The translations under genes and the position numbers were made by a program. Below the pieces are notes generated by a model. That model did no database searches. It was not told the DNA's origin and saw nothing but the letters and a program-made list of their open reading frames with translations. 6,320 nt of DNA, taken from assembly GCA_005877185.1 (NCBI GenBank), contig VBPQ01000112.1:1-6320 (forward strand), given 5' to 3'. This document shows, in pieces, positions 1-5,621 of the stretch (positions within the stretch are counted from its first letter, which is position 1; every line of letters begins with the position of its first letter). This DNA is from Nitrososphaerota archaeon (GTDB lineage: Archaea; Thermoproteota; Nitrososphaeria; Nitrososphaerales; Gagatemarchaeaceae).

Positions 1-73
1 TCGCGGGGTCGAGCACATCGAAAGTCGTCCCCGTATGAGAGTCTACAGATTGTCCGTCAACGAACATCTTCAT
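1..73 (-). CDS. Aldehyde dehydrogenase, N-terminal fragment (gene runs off the window)
   Basis: Read on the minus strand from ATG at 73, the sequence gives 24 residues beginning MKMFVDG and reaching a TFDVLDPA stretch at the window edge. This is the typical opening of NAD(P)-dependent aldehyde dehydrogenases, whose N-terminal beta strand usually reads like M.MFVDG.W.DS..G.TF.V.NPA. The family oxidises aldehydes to acids using a catalytic Cys about 300 residues in, so neither the catalytic domain nor substrate specificity can be judged here. An in-frame TAA lies five codons upstream with no other start between, which fixes the start at 73. A TATA-like octamer ends 33 bp upstream. The gene lies 41 bp beyond the stop of the broken alcohol dehydrogenase on the same strand; an alcohol-to-aldehyde-to-acid route would fit, but that is inference. 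Only 24 residues support the call. Confidence 0.7.
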   Translation of the reverse strand, partial: MKMFVDGQSVDSHTGTTFDVLDPA

Positions 74-106
74 CCCGCAGTCGCCTTAGCTTCGAAATCG
101 GAGGGG

Positions 107-114
107 CGTATAAG
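107..114 (-). promoter_or_regulatory. TATA-like element before the aldehyde dehydrogenase
   Basis: On the minus strand this reads CTTATACG, close to the archaeal TATA box, in otherwise GC-rich DNA. Its centre is about 37 bp from the ATG at 73, so transcription starting 25-27 bp downstream would give a leader of about ten bases. It directly abuts the stop codon of the upstream alcohol dehydrogenase (115-117). The aldehyde dehydrogenase may therefore have its own promoter rather than depend on read-through. Confidence 0.45.
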
Positions 115-1247
115 TCATTCTCGTCGGGGGGCGAGCTCGCCGTTCCACATCATCCTGTAGAAGTGCGCCATGCTCTTCTCGTCGAAGACGACGGGGCTGT
201 TCGGGCGGTAATAGAGCTTGATACATTCATCGGCCAGGGCGGACAACTCCGACTCCTTCACCCCGAGCTCCTTCAGGGTCGTCGGAAGGCGAAGCTTGGA
301 GACCAGACGTGTGACCTTCTCTCCGACCGCGACCCCGAGTTCGACGGGGTCCTCCCCCCCATCCACCCCGTACGCCTCGGCGAGCCTCTTCATCTTGGGT
401 GCGCACGCGAGGGCGTAATTCGAGATTATGTACGGGAGGGGGATCCCGCAGGAAACTCCGTGTGGCAGGTTGAATCTGGTTGCCACAGTGTAGCCAACGG
501 AGTGTCCGTAGACCATTCTCGCTGCGAGAGCGATCCCGCCGAGAAGCGCCCCCAGGCTCATCGCCTCCCTCGCTGGCCGGTCTGAGCCGTCCGTGAACGC
601 CCTCTCAAGGTTGTCGACCACCAGCCTGACGCCCTCGAGGGCCGCCGAATCCGTGATCACGTTTGCCCCCGCCGAAAGGTAGGCCTCCGTGTTGTGACAG
701 AGCGCGTCCAGCCCCGTGGCAGCCGTAACGCTTTGAGGCATCGTCATACCGTCGGCAAGAGGACGGGGCTGTTTATCCACCGCTTATGCCCTTCCACGGT
801 AACCATCGACGTGACTGTTAACTCCGCCCCAGTACCGGCGGTCGTGGGGAGCATTATCGTGGGAAGAGCCTTCCTGCTGAGGAGTCCCGACCCCACGAAC
901 CTTCTCGCCTCTCCCTCGTTCGTCGCCAAGCCTGCGGCGAGCTTCGCCATATCGAGGGAACTCCCCCCTCCGAGCCCCAAGACCAGGTCGTAGGGGGAGT
1001 TCCTAACCTTCTGAGCGACCCGCTCCGCAACCTCGAGCCTCGGCTCCGGCTCCACGTCGTCGAAGACATCGTAGCTGAGCCCATCCAGGCGGGCGCTGAC
1101 CTTCGATACGATTCCCGTCTTCTCCATCACCTTATCTGTCACCAGAAGCGCCTTCTTCGCCCCGAGACCCTCGACCTCCTCCCCCAGCCCTTCGAGCGAG
1201 CCAAATCCGAAGAGAATCTTGGTCGGGAGATGATACGAGAAATTCAA
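115..1247 (-). pseudogene. Iron-dependent alcohol dehydrogenase (group III), split by a frame break
   Basis: Two consecutive reading frames together make one Fe-ADH family protein; the family reduces aldehydes or ketones, or oxidises alcohols, with NAD(P)H. The N-terminal part starts at TTG 1247 and ends at a TGA at 744-746 after 167 residues. It has the usual YHLPTKI opening, the dinucleotide-binding GGGSSLDMAK (residues 93-102) and PTTAGTGAE (134-142). The C-terminal part, in another frame, resumes at about 747 and stops at 115. It carries the metal ligands Asp and His in LDALCHN, His in YGHSVGY and His in LPHGVS. Between the halves the family normally has a stretch like P.LAILDPELTL before the MP.SVTAATG block. 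Here about eight codons plus one base are absent, a net loss near 25 bases. Both halves are otherwise well conserved, so the lesion is recent or is an assembly error. TTG is the only possible start, with an in-frame TGA three codons upstream. It lies about 26 bp from the shared TATA-like element, implying a leaderless mRNA. Confidence 0.85.
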
Positions 1248-1269
1248 CGTTGGTCATTTCCGGCAACTG

Positions 1270-1277
1270 CTTTTAAG
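1270..1277. promoter_or_regulatory. Shared TATA-like element for divergent, probably leaderless transcripts
   Basis: CTTTTAAG on the plus strand reads CTTAAAAG on the minus strand, so it can serve as a TATA box in both directions. Its centre is about 28 bp from the AcnX large subunit ATG (1302) and about 26 bp from the alcohol dehydrogenase TTG (1247). Archaeal transcription usually begins 25-28 bp from the TATA centre, so both mRNAs would start at or within a few bases of their start codons. Neither gene has a convincing Shine-Dalgarno site, which agrees. Only 54 bp separate the two start codons, so the genes may share regulation. Confidence 0.6.
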
Positions 1278-1301
1278 AATATGTCGGGGCGCTCCAACGA
1301 C

Positions 1302-2510
1302 ATGTACCTGACACGGGAGCAGGAGAGGATTCTCTCGGGAGAGAGAGGGGCGGCGAAGGAACTCGCGATGACCATATTGGCGAAGGTCGGCGAGGCCCTC
1401 GGTGCTGACTCCCTCGTCCCCATCAAGTCTGCGCACGTGCTGGCCCACTACAGCAGCCTTCACGAAGCCGGGATCGAGGTGCTCGAGAAGTTTTCCTCCT
1501 CGGGAGGGAGGTTCGCGGTGCCGACGACGGTGGACCCCGCGAGCGTGGACCTCGAGAACTGGAAGAGCTTCGGAATCCCCGAGGAGTACGCGGAGAAGCA
1601 GTTCAGGCTGTGCACGGCATTCGCAAAGCTGGGCGGGATTCCGTGCTGGTCGTGCGCTCAGTACCAGGTCTGCAATTTCCCCAAGGCCGGGGAGACCGTC
1701 GCGTGGGCAGAGTCCAATTCCGTCGTCTTCGCGAACTCCCTGATCGGTTGCAGGACGAACAAGATAACCTCGGGGCTGGACATCGCCTGCGCGATAATGG
1801 GGATGACGCCCCGCTTCGGAATGCTGCTCGACGAGAACAGGGTCGCGCAGGTCGCCTTCCGGTCTGCAATCGATAGACCGACCGACCTCGACTACCGAAG
1901 TCTCGGATACTACATCGGGAGGCACTCGGGGTCGAGGGTTCCGGTGCTGGACGGCCTCCCGAAGAAGGTCTCCTCGGACGAGCTCAAGCACTTGGGCGCC
2001 GCCGCGGCGGCTGGGGGGCCCGTGACTATGATCCACTACGTGGGAATCACTCCGGGTTCGGGGTCCCTGAAATCCGCCTCCGGGGGGGAGAGGGTGGAGA
2101 CCTTCGACGTCGGGAGGAAGGAACTCGACGAAGTTGAGTCCGACCTGAACCAGTCGGAGGAGAAGCCCGACCTCGTCGCCCTCGGCGTTCCACACCTCTC
2201 CGTCTACGAGTTGGGGCAGCTCGCGAAGTTCCTTGAGGGTAAGAAGCTGAAGGGGGGAACGCGCATGTACGCTTACACATCGTCACAGGCCTACGACCTC
2301 TTGGAGCGCACGGGTGTCAAGCGTGAGATCGAACGCTCCGGGGCGAGGTTGACCCATTCCACCGACGCCGAGATATCGCCACTGAAGAGGCTCGGCTTCG
2401 AAGTAGTGATGACAAATTCGGCGAAACTGGCCGAGATCGTCTCCTCGGAGGGCGCGGTGAAAATTCGGTACAAGCCGGTCGCTGAGATAGTCGAGGAGGT
2501 AACGAGTTGA
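1302..2510 (+). CDS. Aconitase X large (catalytic) subunit, phosphomevalonate dehydratase-like, atypical Fe-S ligands
   Basis: The 402-residue product matches AcnX large subunits in length and motifs: MYLTREQE start, VPIKSAH (39-45), RFAVPTTVDPA (70-80), GIPEEYAEKQ (91-100), ETVAWAES and VVFANS (131-146), and ALGVPHLS (293-300). In characterised archaea the AcnX pair dehydrates (R)-5-phosphomevalonate to trans-anhydromevalonate 5-phosphate in the modified mevalonate pathway; bacterial relatives dehydrate cis-3-hydroxyproline. From recalled family sequences, the cluster is held by three Cys: in TCTPY, GCPH and DTC motifs. Here only the first survives (Cys118, in SCAQY). The others are Val296 (GVPH) and Asp355 (STD). 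Extra Cys at 104, 115, 124, 150 and 163 flank Cys118. The function may therefore differ from the archaeal standard. In-frame ATGs at 1230 and 1281 were rejected because the family begins at MYLTRE and the predicted transcription start lies near 1300. It is the first gene of a three-gene operon. Confidence 0.88.
   Translation: MYLTREQERILSGERGAAKELAMTILAKVGEALGADSLVPIKSAHVLAHYSSLHEAGIEVLEKFSSSGGRFAVPTTVDPASVDLENWKSFGIPEEYAEKQFRLCTAFAKLGGIPCWSCAQYQVCNFPKAGETVAWAESNSVVFANSLIGCRTNKITSGLDIACAIMGMTPRFGMLLDENRVAQVAFRSAIDRPTDLDYRSLGYYIGRHSGSRVPVLDGLPKKVSSDELKHLGAAAAAGGPVTMIHYVGITPGSGSLKSASGGERVETFDVGRKELDEVESDLNQSEEKPDLVALGVPHLSVYELGQLAKFLEGKKLKGGTRMYAYTSSQAYDLLERTGVKREIERSGARLTHSTDAEISPLKRLGFEVVMTNSAKLAEIVSSEGAVKIRYKPVAEIVEEVTS
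2493..2500 (+). promoter_or_regulatory. Strong Shine-Dalgarno site for the AcnX small subunit
   Basis: GAGGAGGT lies 6 bases before TTG at 2507, inside the end of the large subunit gene. It decides the TTG start and supports translation of the small subunit from the shared mRNA, unlike the apparently leaderless first gene. Confidence 0.75.
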
Positions 2511-2944
2511 CCAAGGTGATCTCCTTCATGGGAAGGGTACTGCTCGAGGGGAGAGCGAAGGGCGAAGCACTCGTTTCGAGAAGAGCCTTCACCTTCGCCC
2601 ACGGCGTCGAGCCCAGCACGGGTGTGGTGACAGACCTCAGGAGCGACTTGAGTGGGGAGAACGTGAGGGAGAAGGTTCTCTTCTTCCCCTTCGGCAAGGG
2701 ATCGACCACCGGCGCAGCCTGGTTTCTCGAGACGGTCAGATTGGGCAACGGGCCAGCCGCGGTCCTCACCCAGACCGCAGAGCCGATGATAGTCACCGGT
2801 GCGATACTCGGCGAGATGCTCTACGGAAGGAAGATTCCAGTGATGACGGATTTCCCTCCCACGATGGCGGAGATCCTCCGCACAGGCGACCCCGTCACGG
2901 TAGAGACGAAGAGACGGGAGGTAATGGTGAGTAGGGAAGGATGA
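2507..2944 (+). CDS. Aconitase X small (swivel-domain) subunit
   Basis: The 145-residue product resembles AcnX small subunits, which form the swivelling domain that closes the active site over the large subunit. Visible family features are the GRVLLEGRAKGEALVS strand region (9-24), HGVEPSTG (32-39), the loop PFGKGSTTGAAW (around 61-72), and the GPAAVLT and GEMLYGRKIPV blocks. The loop usually reads GRGSSTGS; the first Ser, thought to act as catalytic base in the family, is kept, while the second is Thr. The usual G-G-V-D-P before the loop is H-G-V-E-P here. The TTG start overlaps the large subunit stop as TTGA and follows a strong Shine-Dalgarno site, indicating translational coupling and a heterodimer. 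Archaeal small subunits are typically about 130 residues, so this one is slightly long at the C-terminus (roughly residues 120-145). Confidence 0.87.
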   Translation: MTKVISFMGRVLLEGRAKGEALVSRRAFTFAHGVEPSTGVVTDLRSDLSGENVREKVLFFPFGKGSTTGAAWFLETVRLGNGPAAVLTQTAEPMIVTGAILGEMLYGRKIPVMTDFPPTMAEILRTGDPVTVETKRREVMVSREG

Positions 2945-3723
2945 TGATCGACCTAGCAGCAAAGAAGCTCTTCCTCTTCGACCTTGACGGTGTCTTCTAC
3001 AGGGGGAAGGAGAAGCCTATCAAGATAGGAGGGACTAGGGTGATAGGACGAATAAGGGAGAGAAGGAAGAGGCTCTTCATCCTCACCAACAACTCCACTG
3101 ATACGGTGGCCACGATTCGCTCGAACCTCGCGAATTTCGACATACCCGTAACGGGTGAGGAGATCCTAACAAGCGGCGCGCTGACGGCGGAGTACGTTGC
3201 GAAGACCTACGGACGGACCACCTACTACCTGATCGGTGAGCAAGGGTTGGATGAAGAGCTGAGGAAGGCGGGTCTCAGGCGAAGTCTGGGCGTCCACGCC
3301 GAGGTCGTGGTAGTCGGTCTGGACAGGCATCTCACATATTCCAAGCTCGACAGAGCGGCCAGGGTCGTGGGAAATGGGGCGGATATCGTGGCAAGCCATT
3401 CCGCGAGGGTCTACATGTACAAGTACGGTCCCGCAATCGCAGTCGGACCGATAGTCAAGGCTCTGGAGTATGCCACGGGGAGGAGGGCCACGGTGATCGG
3501 GAAGCCTTCGCCCCTGATGTTCCAGATTGCCCTGAGAAAAGCAAACTGCGACAAGAGGGACGCCGTCATGATAGGGGACCAACTCGAAACGGATATCGTA
3601 GGGGCGAGGAAGGCGGGCATAGACTCGATTCTCGTCCTAACGGGTGTCGATAGGGGTGATGGAGGAAGGATCAAGCCGTCGAGCAGCGTCCGGAACATCG
3701 ACGACCTAGCAGATTACATCTGA
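2941..3723 (+). CDS. HAD superfamily phosphatase, NagD/HAD-IIA type
   Basis: All four HAD motifs are present in the 260-residue product: motif I FDLDGVFYRG with nucleophile Asp14 and acid/base Asp16; motif II LTNNST (Thr49); motif III Lys188 in GKPSPLMF; motif IV GDQLETD with Asp213 and Asp218 for magnesium. The VVVGLDRHLTY segment (123-133) and the spacing place it in the HAD-IIA group with a C2 cap, which contains NagD, phosphoglycolate and p-nitrophenyl phosphatases. The substrate is not predictable. The cap loop usually has an N.D...P pattern near the ATN/ASN strand; here it reads ASHSARVYMY, so the pocket differs. Its ATG overlaps the AcnX small subunit stop (ATGA); an ATG one codon later (2944) is equally possible given the purine-rich GGGAAGG just upstream. 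The overlap makes it the third gene of the AcnX operon, so its natural substrate may be related to the AcnX substrate or product. Confidence 0.9.
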   Translation: MMIDLAAKKLFLFDLDGVFYRGKEKPIKIGGTRVIGRIRERRKRLFILTNNSTDTVATIRSNLANFDIPVTGEEILTSGALTAEYVAKTYGRTTYYLIGEQGLDEELRKAGLRRSLGVHAEVVVVGLDRHLTYSKLDRAARVVGNGADIVASHSARVYMYKYGPAIAVGPIVKALEYATGRRATVIGKPSPLMFQIALRKANCDKRDAVMIGDQLETDIVGARKAGIDSILVLTGVDRGDGGRIKPSSSVRNIDDLADYI

Positions 3724-4821
3724 CTACTCCTCGAGGTTCTTCTTGACGAATCTCATGTCGATGTCCAGGCCCAGACCATTCCCGTGTGGTACCTGAATTT
3801 TCCCGCCCGTCAACTCGGGAAAGCCAGGGCTCAGCTCGTCGAGCAGCGGATTGCCGAAGGGGTCGTATTCTACTGCGACGAGGTTAGCGGCTCCCGCGGC
3901 GAGTTGAAGGGAGGCGGCAAGGGATACTGCTGAGTTCATGCCCATCATTGGTGAGAACCTGATCCCGCTCCTGGCCGCGTCCTGCGATACACGCCACGTC
4001 ACCCCAATCCCCCCGCACCTGCTGACGCTCGGTTCGACGACGTCGATCAGCTTCTCCTCGATCGGTTCAGCGAAATCCGACACGAACCATGCTTCACCCG
4101 CCCCCACGGGCAGGGGGTCTTCCCTCGCAATCCTTCGATAGCCGTCGAGGTCGTCGGGGGGGACGGGCTCCTCGAACCACGCCAAGTCCAGCTCCTTGAT
4201 TTTCCTGGCCACCCTCAAGGCTTCGTCTGATTCGTAGAAGCCGTTCGCGTCCGCTATCAACTCGCATTCTTCCCAGCTCCTCCTGACTTCACTCAGTGAG
4301 GCGAAGTCCTTCTCTGCCCCGAACCCAACCTTCACCTTGGCCCCAACGAGTCCGAGCGATCTGACGACCTCGACCTGACCCTTAAGAGGCCCTCTCGAGG
4401 TGAAGAGGGACCCTCCGTATGCAGGCACCTCTGAAACTCTACGTCTACCGAGGAGGTTCGAGACCGGAAACCCTCTGAGCCTCGCGTAGGCATCCTGAAC
4501 CGCGATCTCAATTCCACTCAACCCCTCCACCTCCACCCCCCTCGTGTGCCCCCTCGCTCTAAGCTCCCTCCAGATTGTGTGCCACACGTTGTCGGGGGAG
4601 TCGAATTCTTTTCCGGCTATGATCGGCGCGAGGTACTCCTCCACAAGGAGGGAGGTTATCTTCGGACCCGACCTCGTCATCGCCTCCCCCCACCCTGGTT
4701 CACCGTCGCAGGTGACGCGCACCAGCACGGCCTGGTAGTCAGGATAGGTGAACGAGGCGGCGACCAGCCTCTCCTTCCTCTTGACTCTGACGGGGAAGGA
4801 CTCGACCGAATCGACGCGCAA
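3724..4821 (-). CDS. Enolase superfamily protein, mandelate racemase/muconate lactonizing type, altered catalytic dyad
   Basis: The 365-residue product has the two-domain architecture of this superfamily: an N-terminal capping domain (about 1-125) with WGEAMTR, then a TIM barrel. Metal ligands are intact: Asp191 (ADANGFY), Glu217 or Glu218 (WFEEPVPP) and Glu243 (PVGAGEAW). The KxK base motif is Lys162/Lys164 (AKVKVGF). The C-terminal EYDPFGNPL and GLGLDID blocks also fit. The family abstracts a proton alpha to a carboxylate and then racemises, cycloisomerises or dehydrates. In mandelate racemase-type sugar-acid dehydratases the opposite face carries a His-Asp pair; here the Asp position in EPSVSRCGG is Ser265 and the His position in FSPMMGM is Met292. 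There is no muconate-type Lys there either. Specific function is unknown. The start is TTG, with an in-frame TAA three codons upstream and GAGG just before. It converges on the HAD gene with no bases between the stops. Confidence 0.87.
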   Translation of the reverse strand: MRVDSVESFPVRVKRKERLVAASFTYPDYQAVLVRVTCDGEPGWGEAMTRSGPKITSLLVEEYLAPIIAGKEFDSPDNVWHTIWRELRARGHTRGVEVEGLSGIEIAVQDAYARLRGFPVSNLLGRRRVSEVPAYGGSLFTSRGPLKGQVEVVRSLGLVGAKVKVGFGAEKDFASLSEVRRSWEECELIADANGFYESDEALRVARKIKELDLAWFEEPVPPDDLDGYRRIAREDPLPVGAGEAWFVSDFAEPIEEKLIDVVEPSVSRCGGIGVTWRVSQDAARSGIRFSPMMGMNSAVSLAASLQLAAGAANLVAVEYDPFGNPLLDELSPGFPELTGGKIQVPHGNGLGLDIDMRFVKKNLEE

Positions 4822-4853
4822 TTCCTCTTACATCTGCCACTCGAATCGAAAGT

Positions 4854-4861
4854 CTATTAAG
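4854..4861. promoter_or_regulatory. Second shared TATA-like element for a divergent gene pair
   Basis: CTATTAAG (plus) reads CTTAATAG (minus). Its centre is 26-27 bp before the zinc-ribbon ATG at 4884, implying a leaderless transcript, and about 36 bp before the enolase-family TTG at 4821, implying a leader near ten bases. The arrangement repeats the one at 1270-1277. No other AT-rich octamer of this kind lies in the 62-bp gap between the start codons. Confidence 0.6.
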
Positions 4862-4883
4862 GGAAACGAGTGGTTCGGCAAAC

Positions 4884-5297
4884 ATGCAGCATCTCGCCTC
4901 GAAGACACCCGCCAGATGCGCCGTCTGCGGCGAGACAGAGACTAACCCCGGCACCTTCCCCATGGTGATCGGGGTCGGAAGGGTCTGCATGAACTGCGGA
5001 ATGGCCAAGGTCCGCTGCGAAGTGTGCGGGTCCGAGGTCAAGCGACTTACATCATCGAAGTTTCAGGGCAGGATCCTCTGCCTCAACGACCACATGAAGG
5101 AGGTGGAGAAGTACAAACAGCACATGCTCAAGACGTACGACGAGGAGGTAGAGCCCGCTTCGTCTATCTTCGACAAGGCCCGGAAGGAAGGCCCTGAAGG
5201 GTACACCCTCCTGGCCGTCAGGCGCGCCCGCAACAGCAGGCACGTCTGGGAGGCGGAATACGAAAAGACTGAAATTTTCCTGATGAGGTGCAGTTAG
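4884..5297 (+). CDS. Hypothetical double zinc-ribbon protein
   Basis: I do not recognise a named family. The 137-residue product has three CxxC knuckles: Cys12/Cys15 (CAVC), Cys35/Cys38 (CMNC) and Cys45/Cys48 (CEVC), plus Cys66 and His70 (CLNDH). Pairing knuckle one with two, and knuckle three with Cys66/His70, would make two consecutive zinc sites in residues 12-70. The rest is mostly charged: a likely helix at about 70-90 (HMKEVEKYKQH), then a basic stretch (112-120, VRRARNSRH) and a beta-like tail. Small archaeal zinc ribbons of this kind often bind nucleic acid or proteins, but nothing here fixes a role. The ATG sits about 26 bp from the TATA-like element with no Shine-Dalgarno site, so the mRNA is probably leaderless. 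The stop codon directly abuts the next gene's ATG. Confidence 0.82.
   Translation: MQHLASKTPARCAVCGETETNPGTFPMVIGVGRVCMNCGMAKVRCEVCGSEVKRLTSSKFQGRILCLNDHMKEVEKYKQHMLKTYDEEVEPASSIFDKARKEGPEGYTLLAVRRARNSRHVWEAEYEKTEIFLMRCS
5285..5290 (+). promoter_or_regulatory. Shine-Dalgarno site for the 107-residue protein gene
   Basis: GAGGTG lies 7 bases before ATG 5298, within the end of the zinc-ribbon gene. It favours 5298 over the in-frame ATG at 5313, whose purine-rich upstream run is too close to the codon for good spacing. Confidence 0.55.
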
Positions 5298-5621
5298 ATG
5301 CCGGGGGAGGAGATGCGGGTTCTTGAGAGAATGCTGCAGGAGATCGAGAACCTCAAGCTGGGCCTCGACCCGGTCGTACTCGCGGGCTGGTACAACAAGA
5401 TTGAGAGCGACGCCAAGGCGGAAGCCCCATCCCACCTTTCCGATTCAATCGACGTGATGCAGGACCCGATTCTTCCCATGAAGTTCGAGTTCAAGACCTC
5501 GAGAAGAGCGGTGAAGTATGTGCTCGAGGCGATAGACCGGAACCTGCCCTCGATGCCCACAGCGACCCGTCTCTACTTTCAGAAGCTCTCAGAGATCATA
5601 CAGCAGGAGATGTACCGATAG
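5298..5621 (+). CDS. Hypothetical small helical protein, co-transcribed with the zinc-ribbon gene
   Basis: I do not recognise this 107-residue product. It looks soluble and largely helical. Residues 4-22 form an amphipathic, possibly coiled-coil helix (EEMRVLERMLQEIENLKL), followed by a Pro-containing turn and a WYNKIESDAK helix (31-40). Then comes a loop with DPILPMKFEF (56-65) and a C-terminal helical pair from about 67 to 105. There is no Cys, no signal peptide and no membrane segment. The ATG begins at the base after the zinc-ribbon stop and is preceded by GAGGTG, so the two are almost certainly one transcript and may act together. Coding is supported by the Shine-Dalgarno site, the clean abutment and a normal residue mix rather than the Arg/Ser/Pro bias of shadow frames. 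Confidence 0.75.
   Translation: MPGEEMRVLERMLQEIENLKLGLDPVVLAGWYNKIESDAKAEAPSHLSDSIDVMQDPILPMKFEFKTSRRAVKYVLEAIDRNLPSMPTATRLYFQKLSEIIQQEMYR

Noticed and set aside
353..360. C homopolymer as a possible phase-variable or sequencing-error site
   Set aside because: The alcohol dehydrogenase frame reads through it normally; the frame break is almost 400 bases away.
115..780. Independent gene starting at GTG 780 for the C-terminal alcohol dehydrogenase part
   Set aside because: The first residues are out-of-frame readings of the N-terminal part, and the fragment lacks the cofactor-binding domain, so it is a remnant rather than a separate gene.
1230..1301. Upstream in-frame ATGs (1230, 1281) for the AcnX large subunit
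   Set aside because: The extra residues have no family counterpart, 1230 overlaps the divergent gene, and both precede the transcription start expected from the TATA-like element.
1254..2195. Long minus-strand reading frame opposite the AcnX large subunit (313 codons)
   Set aside because: It is a GC-driven shadow with a Pro/Arg/Gly-biased composition and no motifs; the opposite strand encodes a clear AcnX.
1302..2944. Assignment of the AcnX pair as cis-3-hydroxyproline dehydratase
   Set aside because: Nothing nearby belongs to hydroxyproline catabolism (no pyrroline-carboxylate reductase or proline racemase), and two-gene archaeal AcnX is usually phosphomevalonate dehydratase.
3724..4821. 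Assignment as o-succinylbenzoate synthase or muconate cycloisomerase
   Set aside because: The second catalytic Lys of that subgroup is absent, and the C-terminal blocks look mandelate racemase-like; no menaquinone genes are present.
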